From JAEUKQ01 sp044227605 (lineage in GTDB: Bacteria > Pseudomonadota > Alphaproteobacteria > JAEUKQ01): a stretch of 10,841 bases of DNA. Positions 7,470-10,841 of this stretch are shown here, piece after piece. Positions within the stretch are counted from its first letter, which is position 1, and each line of letters starts with the position of its first letter. The stretch is from assembly GCA_044227605.1 (NCBI GenBank), contig JBGAWJ010000049.1, positions 1 through 10,841 on the forward strand, read 5' to 3'. The notes below the pieces were generated by a model that was not told the origin of the DNA, did no database searches, and saw only the letters and a program-made list of their open reading frames with translations. The translations under genes were made by a program, and so were the position numbers.

Positions 7470-8122
7470 TCGGTTTGATCCCCCACTAAAATGCCATTTA
7501 ATGCCGCAGCAGCCATAGCGCTGCCACCCCTACGCCCCAAAAGCGTAATGAAAGGAATGCCATGGGGGGTTTTTACCAACAAATCTTTAGACTCGGCGGC
7601 TCCTACAAAGCCCACGGGGAAAGCAATAATAGCAGCTGGCTTAGTAGATTGTATTTTTAATTGATATAATAACTCAAACAAAGCCGTGGGGGCATTCCCA
7701 ATGATAAGGATGGCATTTTGCCAGTTTTGACTGTAACAAGCCATCGCTGCTGCCGCTAAGGTTAATTGGTGTCGTTTGGCATATTGCCGAACATCAGGAT
7801 GATCCAAAGAACACGCAATCGTCAAAGAGGGGGGAAGATACCTGGCCAATATCCCAGCCTGCACCATCCGGCTGTCACAAAAAATTTTATGGTGCGTCAT
7901 AGCTTCGCGAACAACCTCAGTCAACCCATCACTCACAACCAAATCATGGATGATATCGGTCATGCCACAGGCATGGATAACGCGCTTTACCAAAGTCCTA
8001 ATCGCCGGGGAATAATGGGTAAGATCAACTTCCTTTGTTATCGTTTCAAAGCTTTGTTGATAGATCCTTTTTGGATCCCTTAAGTAATTGCGCGTTTGTT
8101 GGAATGGATCAGACAAAATCAT
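7466..8122 (-). CDS. cobH: Precorrin-8X (cobalt-precorrin-8) methylmutase CobH/CbiC
   Basis: This enzyme moves the methyl group from C11 to C12, giving (cobalt-)hydrogenobyrinate/cobyrinate. The 218 residues match the family length. The catalytic histidine is visible in RVIHACG (H50), followed by CDSRMVQAGI (82-91), GNAPTALFEL (142-151), PVGFVGAAESK (169-179) and the glycine-rich GRRGGSAMAAAALNGI (196-211). The ATG at 8122 is preceded by a purine-rich AAAAGAGA. It lies 24 bases after cbiX and its stop overlaps the cobL start, so it is the second gene of the operon. Confidence 0.96.
   Translation of the reverse strand: MILSDPFQQTRNYLRDPKRIYQQSFETITKEVDLTHYSPAIRTLVKRVIHACGMTDIIHDLVVSDGLTEVVREAMTHHKIFCDSRMVQAGILARYLPPSLTIACSLDHPDVRQYAKRHQLTLAAAAMACYSQNWQNAILIIGNAPTALFELLYQLKIQSTKPAAIIAFPVGFVGAAESKDLLVKTPHGIPFITLLGRRGGSAMAAAALNGILVGDQTD
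7479..7484 (-). promoter_or_regulatory. Shine-Dalgarno-like GGGGGA supporting the TTG start of cobL
   Basis: On the minus strand GGGGGA lies nine bases before the TTG at 7469. It supports a non-ATG start, which is otherwise needed because the core CbiE strand begins at residue 6 and no upstream ATG is in frame. The site lies inside the last codons of cobH. Confidence 0.45.
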
Positions 8123-8146
8123 TCTCTTTTACTGGCACTATGAATA

Positions 8147-9112
8147 TTAATTTTTAGCTGATAAGCGATTATAAATAATCGGCTGTTTCAGTTGGCGTTT
8201 TTTCTCCTGTTGATGGGTATGGTCATGATCTGAATGAGTACCGATCCCCTCCACATGATGGTGGTGCCCTTGTTGGGGGGCTCCTTTATCTTCCTCATAC
8301 CCGATAATCGCTTCACGGTATTTACAAAGCAGGCAATTCATAGCGTTTTGCCCCTGTAAGGTTTCCTGGACGCGGTTTTTAAAAGATTGCAAAACCAGAG
8401 GATGATCATTCAAATAAGGGGCTTTAATGAATTCTATCTCGGGGTAATCCACAATCGCCCTATCGGTGGCTTCATAAATACGGTCAACCAAAATACCCGT
8501 GAAAAGGAAATAGGGGAAAACAATAACGCGGCGATACCCTAGCCGCGCCGCATGATGTAGAGCCTCATCAACCAAAGGATATGTAACACCGCTATAACCC
8601 ACTTCCGCCCACCCAAAACCCATGCCTTCCCATAACATGCGGGCAATCTTGGCAATATTAGAATTGGCATCAGGATCGGAGGTTCCGCGCCCTATAACCA
8701 ATAATAAAGTTTCATGCCGGTCAATTTCTTGAGGTGCTTTTTCTTCTGCTTCTAGAATTCGTTCACTTGCTGCCTGCAACAATTGGGGATCAAGGGCTAA
8801 ATCACGGCCAAAATCCACTCGAATTTTAGGATGCTGTGCCGCAAATTCTTGTAAAACAGAGGGAATATCATTTTTTACATGACCCGCCGCAAACAGCATA
8901 ATCGGCAATGCGACGATGTAATTGACTCCACTTTCCTTTAACGCCTCTAAACCTTGACGGATAACAGGTTGTGCAAACTCTAAAAATCCGCTGCTGATGG
9001 GATATTCCGGCTGTATTTTAGCAAATTCCTGGGCAAAATGGGTAAATTCCCGAATAGCTTGATCATCCCGGCTGCCATGTCCACATAACATAACCCCAAT
9101 TTTCTTAGCCAT
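8147..9112 (-). CDS. cbiX: Sirohydrochlorin cobaltochelatase CbiX, long form with MXCXXC and His-rich tail
   Basis: CbiX inserts Co(II) into sirohydrochlorin, the entry to the early-cobalt route. This is the long two-domain form. Domain 1 carries the metal-binding histidines in CGHGSRD and FAAGHVKNDIP. Domain 2 has the degenerate counterparts GRGTSDPDANS and FPYFLFTGILVDRIY, normal for CbiX-L. The C-terminus has MNCLLC (an MXCXXC motif that in Bacillus megaterium CbiX binds an Fe-S cluster), and then a tail with eight histidines (four consecutive, then HSDHDHTH), probably a cobalt-handling segment. The ATG at 9112 (321 aa) is preferred because MAKKIGVMLCGHG matches the family N-terminus and AAAGAG lies nine bases upstream; in-frame ATGs at 9121, 9133, 9145 and 9163 are possible, the last giving 338 aa. 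It is the first gene of the minus-strand operon. Confidence 0.94.
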   Translation of the reverse strand: MAKKIGVMLCGHGSRDDQAIREFTHFAQEFAKIQPEYPISSGFLEFAQPVIRQGLEALKESGVNYIVALPIMLFAAGHVKNDIPSVLQEFAAQHPKIRVDFGRDLALDPQLLQAASERILEAEEKAPQEIDRHETLLLVIGRGTSDPDANSNIAKIARMLWEGMGFGWAEVGYSGVTYPLVDEALHHAARLGYRRVIVFPYFLFTGILVDRIYEATDRAIVDYPEIEFIKAPYLNDHPLVLQSFKNRVQETLQGQNAMNCLLCKYREAIIGYEEDKGAPQQGHHHHVEGIGTHSDHDHTHQQEKKRQLKQPIIYNRLSAKN

Positions 9113-9183
9113 TTTCCACATCTCTTTATTCATGTTTAAAAACATCTGGTGATTACTATTCATTATCTTCTATATTGCCTATC
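9113..9183. promoter_or_regulatory. Divergent control region between cbiX and cbiB, with a 14-bp palindrome
   Basis: Only about 70 bases separate the preferred starts of cbiX (minus) and cbiB (plus), so both promoters must share this space or reach into the coding ends. The perfect palindrome ATGTTTAAAAACAT (9132-9145) could be an operator. TATATT (9171-9176) could be a -10 box for cbiB, which would put the transcript start almost on the ATG; GATAAT on the minus strand (9162-9167) could be a -10 box for cbiX. No convincing -35 boxes were seen. There is no room for a cobalamin riboswitch. That promoters lie here follows from gene orientation; the exact boxes are guesses. Confidence 0.45.
9122..9127 (-). 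promoter_or_regulatory. Shine-Dalgarno-like AAAGAG for cbiX
   Basis: On the minus strand AAAGAG lies nine bases before the ATG at 9112. The farther upstream ATGs lack a comparable site, so it is used here to choose the shorter CbiX start. It abuts the alternative ATG at 9121 and so could not serve that one. Confidence 0.4.
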
Positions 9184-10176
9184 ATGATGGGAACAAGCTT
9201 CGAGTCAATTTTTTTTCTATTGTTAGTTGCCTGGGTCAGCGACGTGATCATCGGTGATCCCCTGTGGTTTTATAGATATATCCCACATCCTGTAGCCTGG
9301 TTCGGCTGGTTGATCCATCAAGCAGATATGGTTATCCGTTATCGCAAACGGTCTGCTTTTTTCCAACGCATCTGGGGGATTTTGCACCTCATGATACTAA
9401 TAGGGGTATTGGGCTGGGCTAGCTGGTGCGCCCAACAATATTTATTGAAGCAACCCTATGGTTGGATCGTTGTCGGTTTAATCAGTGGCGTATTTCTTGC
9501 ACAAAATAGCCTATATCGGCATGTTAAGAAAGTTGCCGTACAACTGCAGAAACAAGATATAGACCAAGCACGTTTGGCGGTTGGTAAAATTGTTGGGCGC
9601 GATATATATAAATTAAATGGAACGGGTGTCAGCCGCGCCGCCATCGAATCATTATCAGAAAGTTTTAATGACGGGGTGGTTGCCCCATTCTTTTGGCTAG
9701 CCGTGGGGGGGTTACCGGGAATCGTTATTTACAAATTGGCCAACACCGCAGATAGCATGATTGGGCACAAGAACGACCGCTATCTTTATTATGGATGGGC
9801 AGCAGCCCGTTTCGATGATTTGCTGAATTTAATCCCGGCCCGTTTATCTGGTTTATTACTGATAGTAGCCGCCTTGCTAGTTTCCCCTGTGCGATCCGCC
9901 AAAAGAGGCCTGCGCATCATGATGCAAGACGCCCGTTTACATGCTTCGCCAAATGCCGGTTGGCCGGAGGCTGCCATGGCTGGAATTTTGGATATCCGTC
10001 TAGGCGGCCCTCGTTGGTATCAAGGGCAGGAAGATCCAGCAGTCTGGTTCCACCAAAACGGTCGGGAACAGGCAAATTTCCATGATATATATCAAGCTTT
10101 ACATATTTACCTATTAGGTTGTTTATTGATGGCAGTTTTTGCAATCGGGACCATCGGCCTTATTATGTTAATTTAG
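9184..10176 (+). CDS. cbiB: Adenosylcobinamide-phosphate synthase CbiB/CobD, membrane protein
   Basis: This enzyme joins aminopropanol (or its phosphate) to adenosylcobyric acid, giving adenosylcobinamide (phosphate). It is an integral inner-membrane protein of 330 residues, normal for the family. Motifs visible are SDVIIGDP (19-26), PHPVAWFG (34-41), AVGKIVGRD (132-140), ESLSESFNDGVVAPFFW (155-171), NTADSMIGHKNDRY (187-200) and DARLHASPNAGWPEAAMAG (249-267). Hydrophobic spans occur near 8-24, 66-83, 91-107, 166-183, 221-237 and 306-329. The ATG at 9184 is preferred; a second ATG follows at 9187 and a TTG lies at 9175. None has a clear ribosome site, so the message may have little or no leader. 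It is transcribed away from cbiX and ends inside the last codons of cobQ on the other strand. It is the + strand partner of an otherwise minus-strand pathway. Confidence 0.95.
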   Translation: MMGTSFESIFFLLLVAWVSDVIIGDPLWFYRYIPHPVAWFGWLIHQADMVIRYRKRSAFFQRIWGILHLMILIGVLGWASWCAQQYLLKQPYGWIVVGLISGVFLAQNSLYRHVKKVAVQLQKQDIDQARLAVGKIVGRDIYKLNGTGVSRAAIESLSESFNDGVVAPFFWLAVGGLPGIVIYKLANTADSMIGHKNDRYLYYGWAAARFDDLLNLIPARLSGLLLIVAALLVSPVRSAKRGLRIMMQDARLHASPNAGWPEAAMAGILDIRLGGPRWYQGQEDPAVWFHQNGREQANFHDIYQALHIYLLGCLLMAVFAIGTIGLIMLI

Positions 10177-10841
10177 GTTGCAAATTCAGGAATTGTTGCA
10201 AAAATTGAGGGGTTAGATGCTGTTGCAGATGAGCGGCCCAATCATCTAAGATTTGGCTGGTTTTTTGCTGATAGGAAAGGGTGCTGCTGAAATCTGGCGA
10301 TAACCGCTTAAAAAAATCATGCCGGAATTGATCATTAGCAAACAACCCATGCAAATAACATCCCAACACACGTCCATCCTTGGATATAGCGCCGTCGGTA
10401 TAACCATTGTTATAAAGCAACAATGGTTTTTCTAACGAACGGCCCGCCGTTTTCCCCAAATGGATCTCATAACCCTTAACCGAATGGTTGCTTAATAATT
10501 CCCTGGCTTGTTGCGCACGGATAATTTTTTCCGGTTGCATTGCCGTTATAAAATCAAAATAGCCAAGCCCGGGGTGTTCTTGGGTCTTCCCTTCTACGCC
10601 ACCCTCATCATGGATCCATTGACCTAACATTTGGAATCCCCCACATAACCCTACAATATAACCGCCTTGCCGGTAGTGACCCATCAGATCAATATCCCAG
10701 CCTTGTTGACGGATAAATTGTAGATCCGCGATGGTTGATTTGGATCCTGTTAGAATAACTAGTTGGCAATTCATAGGAATGGGTTGTCCGGGGTGAACGG
10801 GGATAGTTTCAATATCCTGTTCTGCAACCAATGGATCTATA
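10163..10841 (-). CDS. cobQ: Cobyric acid synthase CobQ/CbiP, C-terminal glutaminase part (truncated by window edge)
   Basis: This glutamine-dependent enzyme amidates the b, d, e... side chains that remain after CobB/CbiA, producing adenosylcobyric acid. About 225 C-terminal residues are in the window and the frame stays open to the right edge; the preceding codons read IDPLVAE, so the TTG near 10831 is not the true start. The class I glutamine amidotransferase domain is intact: GSKSTIADL, the nucleophile Cys in GLCGGFQMLG, EGKTQEHPGLG, and the catalytic His in CYLHGLFANDQFR. The N-terminal synthetase half is outside the window. The TAA at 10163-10165 puts its last codons over the end of cbiB, a 14-bp tail-to-tail overlap. 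The CobQ call over CobB rests on GSKSTIADL and the CGGFQMLG context. Confidence 0.94.
   Translation of the reverse strand, partial: IDPLVAEQDIETIPVHPGQPIPMNCQLVILTGSKSTIADLQFIRQQGWDIDLMGHYRQGGYIVGLCGGFQMLGQWIHDEGGVEGKTQEHPGLGYFDFITAMQPEKIIRAQQARELLSNHSVKGYEIHLGKTAGRSLEKPLLLYNNGYTDGAISKDGRVLGCYLHGLFANDQFRHDFFKRLSPDFSSTLSYQQKTSQILDDWAAHLQQHLTPQFLQQFLNLQPKLT

Noticed and set aside
8260..8280. GGTGCC-like strings that recall parts of the B12 riboswitch.
   Set aside because: They lie inside the cbiX coding sequence in the wrong setting, and no B12-box or leader of suitable length accompanies them.
8480..8690. Loss of metal-binding histidines in the second half of CbiX, which could look like a broken gene.
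   Set aside because: The GRGTSDPDAN and PYFLFTGIL strings are the usual degenerate second domain of long CbiX; only the first domain carries the catalytic histidines.
10829..10831. TTG as a possible start of a separate small glutaminase gene.
   Set aside because: The frame continues upstream as IDP before it, matching the linker of CobQ, so this is the truncated C-terminal part of a longer protein.

Overview
The window is almost wall-to-wall coding sequence and holds a cobalamin (vitamin B12) biosynthesis locus. It encodes most corrin-ring enzymes, an ABC exporter and, at the left edge, the end of a tRNA-modification gene. Base composition is modest (mid-40s % GC by eye). The CbiG-CobJ fusion, the CobL (CbiE+CbiT) fusion and the order cbiX-cobH-cobL-cobI-cbiG/cobJ-cobM recall alphaproteobacterial loci of the Rhodospirillales type. 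That placement is from memory and is an inference. Nothing in the window identifies a species, and no mobile element, tRNA, rRNA, CRISPR array or cobalamin riboswitch was seen.

Layout. Left, + strand: the 3' end of a Sua5/TsaC-type threonylcarbamoyl-AMP synthase (3-443), then cobK (453-1253). They converge on a long minus-strand operon that is read from about 9112 down to 1263: cbiX, cobH, cobL, cobI, cbiG-cobJ, cobM, and an Atm1/HMT1-like ABC exporter. Genes from cobH to cobM overlap by 4 bases or lie a few bases apart, so they are almost certainly cotranscribed and translationally coupled. A short divergent region (about 9113-9183) separates cbiX from cbiB (9184-10176, + strand). cbiB runs tail-to-tail, with a 14-bp overlap, into the 3' part of a minus-strand cobQ/cbiP that is cut by the right edge.

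How the genes work together. CbiX inserts cobalt into sirohydrochlorin. CobI, the CobJ domain and CobM methylate C20, C17 and C11. The CbiG domain opens the ring-contraction lactone. CobK reduces the ring, CobL methylates C5/C15 and decarboxylates, and CobH moves the C11 methyl to C12. CobQ amidates the side chains and CbiB attaches the aminopropanol arm. The presence of CbiX and a full-length CbiG points to the early-cobalt (anaerobic-type) route. CbiD, needed for C1 methylation and deacylation in that route, is not in the window. Neither are CobA, CobB/CbiA, CobU, CobS, CobT or the adenosyltransferase, so these must lie elsewhere or be missing.

The region is mostly a recognisable pathway. 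I found no convincing evidence of a wholly new system. The points most worth a second look are the Atm1-like exporter at the end of the operon, the metal-binding tail of CbiX, the divergent control region with a 14-bp palindrome, the location of cobK, and the missing cbiD.
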